The translations under genes were made by a program, and so were the position numbers. The notes below the pieces were generated by a model. That model saw only the letters and a program-made list of their open reading frames with translations, was not told the origin of the DNA and searched no databases. DNA of 64,000 bases from Azorinus chamasolen (lineage: Eukaryota; Mollusca; Bivalvia; Cardiida; Solecurtidae), in contig OY755238.1 in assembly GCA_963576725.1 (NCBI GenBank), positions 28,539,201 through 28,603,200 of the forward strand, given 5' to 3'. Positions 12,301 to 27,300 of this stretch are shown piece by piece. The stretch's first letter is position 1. Each line of letters opens with the position of its first letter.

Positions 12301-15300
12301 AGACATATGACATGGTTGGAAGTGTAGACTCAATTCCGGAAGCAGACAGAACAGACACCGAGCAGCTGGCTCGTAAATACAGACATATGTACACTTTGTA
12401 CACTTTGAAGCTATGCCAGAATGTGAAAGTGTTTGCATAACGACAAATATGACGACGATGACAACGAGAACGTCACCAAACCTATTCAGTAAAACCTCTC
12501 TATAACGGTCACTAAATTACGTTCATTAGTTGGTATTTAGGGCAAATGGCAGCTTAAAGCAACGTGAAAGAAAAACAGAACGCTCCTATAGGAGCGTTCT
12601 GTTTTTTTCACCTTGCTTTCAGCAGCCACCTGCTTTTAACACAAAATACTTGCTGTAATTTAGTGACCGTTATAGAGAGGTTTTACTGTAGCAATAGATC
12701 GACTTCGTTGGGTTTTTTGTCGAGAAACAGGGAAGCTAGATATAGAAGTAAAACCGTTACCTGTTTAATATTCATCGGTAAAATAATGACTTCAATAATA
12801 TTAATCAGCACTTTTTGTAATGGTAGTAACAGTAAAACCTCTCTATAACGGCCACTAAATTACATCAAGTATGTTGTGTTAAAGGCAGGTGGTTGCTTAA
12901 AGCAAGATGAAAGTAAAACAGAACTTTCCTATAGGAACGTTCTGTTTTACTTTTACCTTGCTTTAAGCAGCAACCTGCCCTAAATACCAACTAATTATAT
13001 GTAACACAATTTAGTGGCCGTTTTAGAGAGGTTTTACTGTATACACATTAGTTGGTATTGGTAGAAACCGTAGAATTCGATCAATATTATTTCATAAACA
13101 AACAGAGCGTACCCTGATCAGATGGCTCCTATATGAGTCGTCTGATCTCGGGCTACTCTGTTTGCAAAACCATGAAGGAAAGGCTAGGGTTAATAAATAT
13201 TATGAACTACAAACCTTCGCTGATTTGGTTGTCATATAGTCCTCAGATGTAAAGGTAAGCCACTCAGAAACATACTGGTCATCAGCCATTGCACTCACTC
13301 TGAAGCCTGCCTTGTTGTTCTTTTGTGTCTCTATGGCATACCTGGCCAGGGACTCTAGTCCAACTACAGTATCCTAGGAAACATTTATTTGCAGCATATT
13401 TATAATGATGTATGACCATATGGTGTGTTGGTCATGGATTAAAACCTTTAGGGTTAAAATGTTGCTAGCGAAGGGTTAAACAACTATAGCCAGTCGTATG
13501 CTATATGTCCAATCAGCATTTCTCCACAAACCACATCTTTTTGATACACAAAATGAGATCATATACCTCTAATTAGATGTAGTCATAATCTACAGTAGAA
13601 CTCCAAAGAATCATGTAAATTACTTCGAGATTACAGAAGTTCGAGTTATTCGAATTCTAATCTGGGCAATTTCTCAAATTAAGAGCTTAATGCAGGTCTA
13701 AAGTAATGCTGAAAGTTCCTGTTGGAACTTTCAACATTACTTTCAATCTGCATTAAACTGTCACATATGTTTCAAGATACACACAGTGATGAATTTTATG
13801 ACTGTATTGTACTTTTACTTAAAGTTCTCCTGAAGTTTAAGTTATCCGAGTTCGATATATCGAAATACAACTGTATAATGTAATGGTACATTACTTATAA
13901 GTCTCAAATAAGGCACGTCGTGATTAGAAACGAGTGTAACAAAAACTAGCTGGTCTTACACTGTCATCATTACCTCTTTCAAGAAATGGGTCAAGAAAGT
14001 TTTATAGTTTTACCCGCTATCTGCAACCTGGCTCTAGTTTGCGAAGTAAACAGTACGAAAATGGATTCCTGAAGTGACTCATCTTCAAAATCTTTCTAGA
14101 ATGAACACACGTTTCGAAGGAACATGTATATACATGTATACATGTATCACCTGCTAAAGTAAAGGCGTGATAAAAAGCTTGACATACAGCAGTAGCGTAG
14201 CTGTATCCAAATGTATGGTACACACCTTGGCTATAGCGGTCCGGGGCATGATCCCCTGGGAAAATGTAGAAGTGTGTAGCTTTGAAACAATTGTGCTCCT
14301 ATAAGAGCAAATGCTCTATTTATCACAATGGTCTCAACGCTCACTTTTACGGAGACGTCAAAATGCGTCATTAAGAGAGAATAAATTAAAACTTACCGTA
14401 CATAACAATACAAAACGTTTAGCTCTCGAGCTTTGTTCCATTTTGGCCATAATAATGTTTTCAGATTGAAGTTACGCACGTGCGTAAGCGCGTATCGCTG
14501 AATACTCCCTTGGACAGACATAACAAAGATGTACATACGAGCTAGAAGTTATCCCTAATAAGTCTAACCCCATTTGCAGCAAGTAACACAAGCCTTTTGG
14601 CAACAAAATTGATCTTACAGTAGTCTAACCTGTGTAGTTTCAAAGTTCCCTCCTGCCTTCCTTTTGCTTATAAGCCATTGAGATATCTCCTCCGCTTTCC
14701 TGAGGTGTTCGAAAACTGTAACATCATTATTGGATCGCTTAGCTAGCGTTGTATACGTCATAAGAGCGTAACCATACATCTCAATCTCGGAAGGCCCTGG
14801 AAAAGTATGATAATACCTTTATAAACACAGTGGAACCGCGATACATCGAACTCAGATGACGCGGCTCAAACAGATTCGAATATGCTGAATCTTACAAAAA
14901 GGTTAAAACTTTGTAATATATACTGGAAGCGTAAAACGGGACTGCAAACGAGATGCTTACATACATATATGTCTTCGACTGTGTTATAGCAGGAGCGTAG
15001 CTGGATCCAACTGTAATGTAGACATCGTAGGCTATTTTTGGATCCAAGCACTTTGAATATCGAAATGGAGCTTTAACTAAAAGAGGAAACTTTTTAGAAT
15101 TATGTAGTTTCAAACCAATGTGATGAACAAACTGTTTGCTGTTATAGGAGCAAATGATCTATAAATCACAATGGTTTCAAAAGGTGACTGTTACAGATGG
15201 GTCAATATAAAGGAATGGGTTAAAATAAATGACAATCTAGAAAGTTTATAAAACCCTACCCCCTTAGCCTTCGATTTTGGTTCTATTTTGGCCATAATAA

Positions 15301-18300
15301 TAATTCAACTTTTCAGATTGATGTTGCACACGTGCGTAAGTGCATATCTCTAGCTACACCCCTGTATATGTGTATATGTCTGGTACTATAATATATGTAT
15401 GCATCTTTATAAAGATGTCGTATAGGAACGAAAAGCACGAGATTAACCAATCCTTCGTATATGGAGGTAACTGTATGCTTGTATAAACGACATTTGACTA
15501 ACCTGAAATATGACGAGGTCTTCTTCCCATCATACAGGTTCTTCCACATGCATTAGGGCAACACAGTTCCCCCTCTTGCAAACAGTTTTGGTTGGACTGG
15601 CACTCTACCATGTTCTCCAAACACGCTTGCCTACGTCTAAAGAGTATGTATGGGCACTCCAAAGGTATGGGTGCTGAAAAAAGTGAACAGTAAACACTTT
15701 ACCATTTGAGTGCGGGACATACACATACTAACATCTGCAAACAGTGTAGATCCAGATCATAGGATTCCTAGAGGAGCTTTCTTATAACGGTCTGCACTGC
15801 TTGTCATTCGAAATCCTCTCGCTAAGTAGACCCTTTCATATTGAGTGGATCCTATTTTAAAACAATTATTTACCATTTCATTCTGAAAACGCAGCATTCG
15901 AATGGTACGATCAAAAACCATATATTGACATATTTGCAAAAAACCCATAGGAGCTGTATTATCAGCGCCCAGGAGCGTAGCTGGATGGATCTTAATGTAG
16001 GATACATGACAAGACAGCACGTTTATCAAAGTCAACCCCTCCCCACTTTGCCTTCCATTTTCTTCTATTTTGGCCATTATAATAGTTTCACCTTTCAGAG
16101 TGATGATACGCAGATACTAGTATGTGTGTATCCCTAGCTAAGCACCTGGCGTTTGCTATCTTTGCTTACACAATATCTTTGATCTGATAACATAGTGTTT
16201 GTCATAACGGCCACAGTTGGCTATGAATATCCGTCAACTAGTCTTTCTTATTATACGTGACTGTATCAACCCTGGTTACAATGTATGGATTGGTTCAAAT
16301 AATTGGCATTGTTTTATACACAATTCTATATAAAGTTTAACATTGATATCTCGAACTTCAAGGGACCATACAAATTAGTTCGATATAGCATATGTTCGAG
16401 CCATCCGTTTTATAATCCGACCAATATCTCAAATTCACAGCTTAATGCAGGTCCTACATTAAGCTGTCACATGTGTTTCAAGATATGTGTAGTGATACAT
16501 TGTAGAACAATTCTGTATTGTAAATTTTGGAAGGACCGAAATTTTAGTTCGAGTTATCCCGATGTTCTAATTATCCGAGTTAGAGATATCGAAATTCAAC
16601 TGTATAATATGGGAAGCAAGTTTATGATCGTATTGAGCACGAGAGTATCCGCAGTACAGTAGGTAAGTATGAGTTTTGCATCCTAGAACATGTGTCTAAA
16701 GAAATGCATTGTATTATTTCAAGAGATAAAATTGTTCAACAACGAACTCTCACGATTGATGCTAAACCTGTATTATTACTACAAAACTATTCTACAGCGT
16801 CATTTCAAATTAGTTATAATAATACACGTAGTCATAAATAAAATCAATTTCTATATGGAATGTGGCTGGATTAAACTAAGAATATTTACACCTTTGACTT
16901 GAGTATAAGGAACAAAACTTAAAGAACCAATTCGTGCCAAGTGTCCCTTAAGCGACCATTAATTGATTGAAAACCAGGTGGTTGCTGAATACAGGGCACC
17001 AGTGATACTGAAAGCTCCTATAGGAGCTTTCTGTATCACGTTTGTCCTGCATTAAGCTACCACCTGTTATAAAACTCCAGATTATGCCTATTTTAATAAT
17101 CGCTTAAGACAGATTCTACTGTACATGCAAATAGTGTAGACTCTGATCAGAGGGCTTCTTCAGGAATCCTGAGGGGGCTCTCTGATCAAGGTCTGCACTG
17201 GTTGCTGAATCAATGGCTAGAAACAGGTCTATCACAATTTATTAGCAAACAAAGCAGACCCTGATCAGACGGATCCTCTAGGAGCCGTCTCATCTGGGTC
17301 TACTCTGTTTGCAAATGCGTGAAAACACGTTTGTATGAGGGAAAGGGTTAATGACAACAAATATTGTGCTTGATCTGTGCCCTCAACATGAACAATGGAT
17401 AGTTTCCCAAAGACCTTGATGAGTTTTCCTTAACCCTTTCCCTGTTGAATATTCGTATAAGAAATAATAACATCATGGATAGTTATTGGCAGACTTAACA
17501 ATGGCATATGAATATATGGCATTTGGGTTCAGACAGAAGCTGAACTGTTGAATTAGATCTACAGTATATACATGTAATAAGCAAACAGAGCAGAACATGA
17601 TCAGACGGCTCCTACAGGAGCTGTTCGATCTGGGTCTACTCTGTTTGCGAAGGCTTAATCAGGCGTTTATATAAAAGAAAGCGTTCAAATAATGAGACTG
17701 CCTGACATAAGTCCCTTTTCACGCCTCTGTAAAGGGAGTAGACCAATGGTCAAAACCCATCCTCTCTTATGTATGTGTCCATTATACATGCAGATAAATA
17801 ATGCTCATATATTCATTTTTTCTAATATAAATATTCATGAGCAACATCCAATCATACCTGTTTGATTTTTCAAGTTTTCAAATTCTTCTAGCATGTCTGT
17901 CGCCTTTTGATAATTCTCATCGTCAGGCGTGGCACTTCCTTTGGCCAGGGCATAAGATGTTAAAGCCAGAGGATATGGCTTCCTCTTTTCAATCAAATAG
18001 TGTACCTTACTTCTCAACCATTCCATCCCTGCAGCAAGTACGGCATCAATTTCCTGGTTAGAAGATCTAAACCATTCAATCTTTATCTCGTTGTGAGATT
18101 TACGTTGGGTATAATGGAATTTGACACGTTCCGATTTGATTAACCCTTTACTCGTTATTTATGTAATGTGAATATTAATTAGATTAACATGAACAAAGGA
18201 ATGTTTGGCCATGACAGATAATGTAGACTCATATCTACGAGTACATGTATATTATATCATAAGCATGCAGAGCAAACCCTGATCAGACGGCTCATATAGG

Positions 18301-21300
18301 AGCCATCTGATCTGGGTCTACTCTGTTTACAGGACGGACGTTCTCACGGATTGAGTGTTATGTGACTATTCTTTTGTTAAAATAGTCACATAAAATGGAA
18401 ATTAAGTCACATAAAAAGAAAAAGACAAAAGATATTTTGTTCTCAGTGTCACTTAACCATCAATTCGTGTGAGCGGACTGACGGACGGACTGATGGACGG
18501 ACTGATGGACGGACGGGCCAAAAACTATTTACCTCGTGCAACTACGGTGCGTGTGGTATAATAAGAACATGAGCACTGCATGCCAATAACAATACTCGTC
18601 TGTTTTCACATATATATTTACGATATCAAAACTCATGTTTGAGTAATGATTCATGATCACTTTGAAGTCACCGGGGTGGAGAGCAGTAGCCTAAAGGTTG
18701 TATATCTATACTGATGTTGACATTTTGACAAAATATCAAATTGGTTTGAACAATGCCATCGATTATCACGCCGAAGACGACACCTCGGTTTTAACATTAT
18801 CTCCAAATATTTTTCTTTGAAAACAGACGAGATAAGAACAGTTTTAAATATAAAAAAACACACTTACTGAAACCAGTATTGTATTCTGGCTTTTTAATTG
18901 CCAGATAAAAACACAACCAGTTTAAAATAAACTTTAAATATAACCACTTACTGAAACCAGTTTTGTATTCTGGTTTTTAATTGCCAAATCGCGATAGTCC
19001 CTAATGGCTATAATACAAAATGCCGTCAAACCAATCCCTGCAGATGTACCTCCCTGAAATGAATAGTGTCATTGTTTCAACACAGAATATCTAGAGTGAC
19101 TCTTCTTCTATATAAAGTCATGAATGTAGGAGTTAGTGGAATTGTGCAGTCAGTACTGCTTGAGCTAAAGTGAAACTTCGAACGCTAAAACAAGTGTCAT
19201 TATCGGTATTTAAGACAGGCGGCAGCTTAATGAAAGGTGAAATCCATTCAGAAAGCTCCTCTGTGCGCTTTCTGTATAACTTTTGCTCTGCATTAAGCAG
19301 CCACCTGCCTACGAAGACATTAATTCTTCATGTATCGAGCTTATTTTTTTTTTTACTATAGTTGAATTTGCAAGAGGACAGGGCATACCCCTGGTCTTAG
19401 TCTTTACTGATTGCAAATGTCATCAAACCCAAAGGTGCCCGACGCCTGCTTGGACTCCCCCCCCCCCCAATTTATGACCAAAGTATGCAAAACTAACCTA
19501 AAACTATCTATTTGTATCCCAAGCCTCTCGGAAAAACAAGAACAACACGACCCTATCGGGTCTATATATGTATTGAAAGGTACCTAACTAGGTCAGGTTA
19601 GAGGCATAAAACAGCCATGTTTTTCAAAGTTATACAGCCAAGTCAATTCAACACCGATTTCAATCATTCAGGTCTTGATCGGTTCCAAATTCCATATACT
19701 AATCGGCATAAGAAATGCCTTCCTTAAATATTGCTCACTCTTGTCCCTGCAAGACCACGAACCTCAAAAACAAAACGCTACCGCGAAAGGATGTGACTCT
19801 GGCGAAGGTGCATAGACATATATAGGGGGAACTGTAGTCGTTAGCTTTTCAACAAAAATACGAATTATGCTGAAACACTATCGAAACACATTAAACTCAC
19901 CGCATTTAAAACAACGCTTGCTATTTCCAGTCTGCTGCGAGGTGACAGTTTTCTTTCTTCTACTTTCCTTTTGAACGGAGGTAGCAATTTCGCTGTGGCC
20001 CGGAAGCAGTAGTCAATTTGCATATCGAATGGGTTATGCGTCGGGTCACAGCAAAATGGCCGCATCCGTTCAAAAGGAAAGTAGGAGAAAGAAAACTGGT
20101 ACCTCGTAGCAGACTGGCATGAACTAATATAGATCTGATTGTGCAATTTCTACTATGCACATAAATGCTAGTGTCCATGCCATTATATATTAAACTTCCG
20201 CAAAAAATATTCATACATATATTATTTCATGCATGAGCATTCATGGATTATAGGGTTCAAGCGTCAGATTCAGAAGTGTTGAGTGGCTATTGTAGATTAA
20301 TCCCTGCAGTGTGGGACTCTAGTCATTAATGCCATTTACAAACAGTACAGACCCAGATGAGAGCACTCCTAGAGAAGCACTCTCACCAGAGTCTTCACTG
20401 ATTGTGTTACACTTTCTTTAGAAACATCCCTAAATATTCACCATAAGCTTGACCTGTTTGAATGTAGGAATAGTCCATTTGAAAATTCAGCTTTGTCAGG
20501 GTTAAGCAAACTATCTTAATTACCTGTAATAAATATATCTCCCCTACCTGCATCTCTGTGTGAATCACTCTCCCCTCCTCTTGAAAGAAAGCCTCGGAAG
20601 TTCCCTCTTCTGACATTCGATTTAGATACTGGAAAGCTTGCTGCAGTACACCTTGGGACACATAAGTCAGGTTCACTTGTGCTAGCTGCGAGAACGTTTT
20701 TAATACAAACGCTGTCAGCCTTGAAAAGCAAAAACCCAAAGTTATGGTATTCAACCTAAATGTTTAGCCAGACAAACTTAGTCTAATGATGTATACCTGT
20801 TTATTGAAACGGTGTCAAATTTACTAAACCCTTTATAGACCCTATCCGTTTGAATAAATCTACTGAAAAAGGAACATTTACTAGAAGCCAGGAACATTTG
20901 ATAATTCTATAGTTTTAAAACTATTGCGATAAATGGAGCATTTGCTCCTATGGTGTAAATGCTCTATTTATCACAATGGTTTCAAACGGTGACTTTTAGA
21001 GAGCCGTCGAAAGGCGTAAATATGAGGGAATGGGTTAAAACTGCCTTACAAACTGGAGGAATGAGGACACTGGGTGTCCAAATAATAGAGTAACTATGAC
21101 ATTAAACAAGTTGTAAATATATCACATGGTAACTTCCTGAATTCCTCAGGATCATACGATACAATTCATATCTACTACTCAAAAATTTGATATGGGTCAA
21201 TATTTATCCTGTTTGCCATTTATAATAGGTATGATTTAGGATTGTGTTAATCATTTTTAATTCATTTTCACTATGTTAGCAAGTAACCACTGTGTAAACT

Positions 21301-24300
21301 GTGTATACATTTCATTTACATGTATGTACTTACTACAGTCAATCAATGCAAAATATAAGATTATAACCTTGACCTATCAAATTTCGAGAGGTATATTAAT
21401 ATCTCATACTCTATGGATAGATTGTGATGAATTTCTGAAAAGGAGTAAATCAACACGAGACATAAAGTAAAAAGGTTTGACATTATACCTGTGTTCTTCC
21501 ATGTAAAATGTATCTTTGAATTTTGAATTTGCAGTCGGTTCCTGCAGGAGCTGTTTGACCCTGGTCTGATCCTTATCTGCCCTGTTCGCATATGGAATTA
21601 TACTATATCTGATTCTACATATTCTATCAATACCAAAGACATCCTAAGTACATATGCCGTTATAAACATTCAACTAAGATATGTTCATAATTCCTAACAT
21701 GAATTCTCAACAGGGAATGGTTGATACAGATAATGGAGCACTTACCACGTGCTGGCATGATTTCTGTATGGAGGCCTCTGACCCCATACACTGAAGCCAC
21801 CTGCTGATTCTCCAAGAGTGTGCCTGTACCTCTGTTGTCTCCCATAGCCTTAGATCAATAAACAAAAATAAACATATCAAAGATAAGGAATTAGCTGAAT
21901 TTTCATATTGACATGTAGACACACGAATGTTTGTCATTCACAAAAACTTATCATCAAATCGAGATTGTTTTATAATCAAATAGGCTAGATTCCTGAAAAG
22001 ACGGCTCCTATAGGAGCCGTTTGATCAGAGATTAATCCTTTACAAAAGCGTGTTTATGGATTAAAGGGTTAATTGTATTCAATAATCGAAATGTTAAAAC
22101 CGTTTAAATACCATTTTATAAGCCAGACACAAAACAATAATAGGAATGGCTCAATCAAATATTTTACACATTGATATACACAGCGGTAGTATATGCATGG
22201 ATAAAAATGGTACACGTATACACTTCGTAACCTTTACTCCATGAATATTCATGTAAGCTATAATGACATAATGAATATTGATTAGAATCATTGTTATAAT
22301 AACACACGGACAAATGGACAAATGCAGTTTTACCACGGCAGTTACTGCAAAATTATATAATACAATAGAGTATTTTAAATTAAAGGTGTAACCTGGAACA
22401 ATACATAATGTTGAAGCATAAGGACCATTAATAGTCAGCTCATGTATAGGGCATGCCAATATAGACCATGCCAATACACAACTCATAATTGCAGTGTTAT
22501 GAGGTGAGTATACATGCCAGGTTTGAAATCTCTATCCTACAAAATAAGAGTTTTAGCCTTGGGTAAAGTTGTGGACAGACACACAAATATGAATTTGGAG
22601 AGAGGCGTACTGACAGACAGACATTTAAAAAGCAATATGCATCCAGATCAATATAATGGGGGATATAAATATGTATTTTGAGTGGCATGATAGGAACAGG
22701 TATTCAACGATTATGCAAATATTGTTTGCAAACGCAGCATTCTGATAGGGTCTACACCGCTACCAAAGTGCAGTCATGGACACATACATTTCTCCCCAGA
22801 TAAACTATTCTTTTGGCTTTACTTATGTAGACAGTTTGAAACGTGAACATACCAATCTCACTAAACTTCACACATTTTGCCCTTGTTTCATCATCGAATC
22901 GGTCCACAGCATCTAAATACATGGCTACAAATATGTTTGGAGCAAGTAATATCATGTTCTGTTCTCCACAGCCGACAGGCAGTCTGATAAACCCTTCCAA
23001 GTTGTTCAGGAAAGATCCCATTATATCACCTGCATAATAACTCTTTATATATAAGGATACAGTGAATGTTTTTGTAGAAAATATATATTGTTAAATATTG
23101 TGAATTATCAATAAATAATTCATTTACACCTAGCAGATGTTTCTTCTCGTGTACTATTAGTCCCAAGTACTTTTGGCAGGCTGGCATGACCGGTGTAAAT
23201 GTTATATTTCTTGAGGCACAAGCTGAATGGTTCGCGTAAATAATTTATTACCCATCAGAGCACCCTCAGTTAATCAAATATTCACAATGCGTAAAGTCTT
23301 GCAAGAATAATTAACATGTATAATACGAACCGTCATCTTATAAGTGGAGCTAACAAAGTGATACTCTCTAATACTAACCTGTCACGAACAGATACATTCT
23401 GAAGGAATCCTCTACAATGTTTGAAGAATCTACTGAGAGAAATGTACTCAAGGAAAGCAAATGTGTTTGTCTACCATCTGACATTCGAACTGGTGGAAGT
23501 TCCCGCGAGTCTGCAACTTCTCGACCTTCAGGCTGAAACGCATTTTCGAAAACAAGTTTAATAAACTTGTGCCAGTGACCATTAAAAGGGACGTAGACAA
23601 ACAGTGTATATCCAGATTAGATAACTCTAGAGTGAGGCTGCACTATTTGTTGAACCATCAATGTCAATGGGTTATTCCAGCAAATGCATTGTTTGATGTG
23701 CCCTCATGGTATAAAAGGTATAAAAAATAGACGGTTTTCAAAGTAAAATCTTTTTCTCTAAATAATATGGGATTAAAAAGGTTAGCCCATTCTTTCCTAC
23801 TGATGCTTTATTGCGCCTAAAAGTCATTTTAGAAACCATTGTGATAAGTATAACATTTGCTTTTTTGGTGTAAAATCTACACAAATCTAAACGGCTCCTT
23901 TTCTATAGTCAGTGCTCCTTTCCGGTAGATTTACTGAAAGAAGATGGGTTTAAAACTAGTCTAGGAGTGAAAGAGTTAAGTTTAGATGACTTTACTACTT
24001 TTTCATTTATTATACGTGAATTTGAAATATTCAGATCCTGATAAAACGCTATTTCCTCCATAACTGACCTAGATTCACACTACCTGATATTCTGATAGAA
24101 TAGCTCAGTTGCCGTTTAACAGAAAAAAGACAATCATTTACTTGCAGCTAGAGAACCTGAAGCAGAAGACCAGGTTTGAAAACAGTAAATTATCAGTGCA
24201 GAAAACCAATGTCTTTCTTACAATGTAAAACATAGATAAACACGTAGAAAATGTCAGCAAAACCAAACCATAACATAAACCCCTGCTAGTAAACTTTAGC

Positions 24301-27300
24301 AATGTAATTACATAAGTAAATAAAGCAGACCTAATACAAGGGCCATACGATCTGAGCCTACTCCGTTTACAGGGACTATTTGTAATCAGGGATTCACGAA
24401 ATCACTGGGACATCAAGGGTTTAAGTGTGAGGTTAGGACGTCCGTAAACCGGTTTAAACCCCAGTGGTGGTTTTGACTGACCGAAAGAGAGTACTCTCTT
24501 TGTCACCATTGCTTTTGTTTGTTTGGTGTCTTTGTGTATTGTACTTATGTGTGTACATGTTTATAGTTTTCATTTCGTGTGTGCGCGTGTGTGTTCATCC
24601 TTATACGTTTGAGTTGGTCTGGTGTCAATGTACTTGTATGTTTGTTCTTGTTTAAAATTCGCATCAGTGTGCGTGTATTACTTGCTTTCTAACATGTTGG
24701 TGATGTAGCGTTTTGTGTGTGGCTTTTACTACATTTTCACTTGTATATTTAGGGATATCATGAATTCACTAATTTGTCAGTGTTTTCATGAAATCACTGG
24801 ACAAAAACTGGCACAATTTACACATATTTCGTGACCAAGTTCAGAATTATTTTAAAAGAAAAAACGTGTGTAACATATAAAGTAAAACATTACACGAGTC
24901 TGTTTTGCAGCATGTTTAACACGCGTATTTCGTGAAGTTCTTACCATCATCGATGGACTGGACTCTTTCTGCCTCACTGTAATGACTTTTTGGACAGAAC
25001 ACAGTTAGCTATTATAAGCTTCAACAGTTTTATTATTTGCAGTCATCGGTTCTCACTGTATAATAAAACAACTTAGTTGGGACCTATGCCTATAAAATCT
25101 TAACAATGGTTTTTCCCCTGGGTGAAACCTGTAACTGAAAGTTATATTTACCGGGTCAGGGTATACGTGTAAAACTGAAGGAAAACTGTGATTACATGTA
25201 ATCACGAGTGCATTTTAGGGATTATATGTAATCCCTGGTTGGTTCAAGAATTACAAGAAATCCCTGATTCATAGGGATTTCATAAAATCCCTAATTACAC
25301 ATATACCCTGTAACATATATAGAGAGAATTAGCTTACCCTTACAATGCTGAATCCTCAAATGGACTATACAGGGCATGGTTATGGTGAACATTTAGGGAT
25401 TTTGTAAATGCACCCCATAATATGGGTCTACACTGTTTGCAAAGGACTATTGTGTTTACACCTCTAGTCAAATACCAAATAGTAGTTTAGAGACTCACTT
25501 TCCGCATTGAACGGTTAACAATGTTAGAATTGTCACATTTTCTGATGATAAGAGACAATGCAAGAGTTGTACTTCATGACATGGAATCAGTTTTAAACAT
25601 AACTCATAAAATAATGGTAGTTCATTATACAAAACATGGCATATAGTTCACTGTACAAACACACATATTCATTATCTGGAGCTGTTTGTAACTGTCGCCG
25701 TTTTTGTATATGTACAAAAAATAAAGAAAACAAAACAATGAACATTGAGGCAGACCCAAAATTTTGCAGACAACAACATTTGGAAGCCGAAGATTTATTC
25801 TAGTAAATAGATACGTGTTGTTTAATCATTTACTGTTGGAATATTTAAATAAGAGATAATAATATTATGAATAATAATTAGTTGATGCTATGATCATTGC
25901 TGAAACGTTGAATAAGATCTATATTATTTCATACCGTAAACGGATCAGAAGTGATAATGTGGCTACTGTAGGAATTCGGTCTAATCTGTTTGTAATATGT
26001 CAAGGGTGTTGTTATAGTGTAAAGATTTAAGGGGATGCGACATAAATTGAAGAATTTTAAATTATGTAAGAATCAGAATTCAAATACAATATCACGGCTA
26101 TAGTAACGTTTCACAAGATGACAATCACAACAACAGGCTAACAGGACTGACCGTCGTCCATTCTCACCTTGACAGCTAGGATTCTTTCTACAACATCTTT
26201 GTTTGACGAGTTGGTCATGTCTGTAGCTCTGGCTCGCAAGAGCAGATCACCAATTATGTTGGGCGATATAGGAATGCTAGCAATACCAGAGGAGCTCGGA
26301 CCAATCTGATGAAAATAAAGCCAAGATAAGTGAAGTACCAAAGCTGTAACGGGAATCCAAATCCTTGAAAAGCACATATCGTTAGGAGCGTAGCTGAATC
26401 CAAAACTAATGTACGCATCGTGGCTGTAGGGGTCCGGGGGATATGCTTCTCCGGGATAATTTAAAATTGTGTAGTTTTGAAAGCATTGTGATACATAGAG
26501 CATTTGCTCCTATTTATCACAAAAGGTGACTTTTGAGAGTGGTGTCAAAAGGGGTCAATATGAGGAAATTGGTTAAAGCTTATATGTCGTAATAATGTTT
26601 TAACCTCACAGTCTGATACATGTAGTATGCACGTGCATTATATTAGTGCATGTCGTTAATTAACTACGCTCCTGATCACCAATCAGATGCATCATCCACA
26701 CATAGCAAGATCGAAGACTCCGGAAATAATGAATGTTTTGAAATATTGGGTATAAATAGATCAAGACAGTATTCAAGCTGTTTATTAATAAGGACTAGAA
26801 ATTAGTTTATTATTTAATCATTTAAATACACGAGATATTACTTTGGGAGAGTACGATTATCCCATCAAGTCTATTATGTCAAAATACTATAATTCGATTG
26901 ACCACCGGAGCAAGGATAACATTCGAACGATCGCACAATATGAGTTTTCGCATCTGAAATGTAGAAGTTTATCTTCAACTCGATATAATTTTATTCTTGT
27001 TGTTTATGTCGCACATTGTACATACGTTATTAGAAAACTTTAATCAACTAACACTTAGGCTTAATATTGAAATTGTGTTATTATTCGCATGCCCTTCGCA
27101 AGCGTTCTATCAAGTTGAATTGAACATTAGATACGTTCAGATCGGAATTCCCTCTGGTATTATGCAACGTCATATTTCACGGACGGTTCTTATACTTGAG
27201 TAGAATTTGAAAGTTTCATTGGACAGTTTTGTGGAAGGTCGTGGTTTTATGGCAGGTTTATGGGAAATTGTATCAGACGTTGATGTGAGGTATACTAGTA

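Noticed and set aside
21660..21848. Alternative protein from the other frame of exon 24 (AMGDNRGTGTLLENQQ)
   Set aside because: The phase from exon 23 and family similarity select the other frame (YGRQQRYRHTL...GGFSVWG); this one is a shadow.
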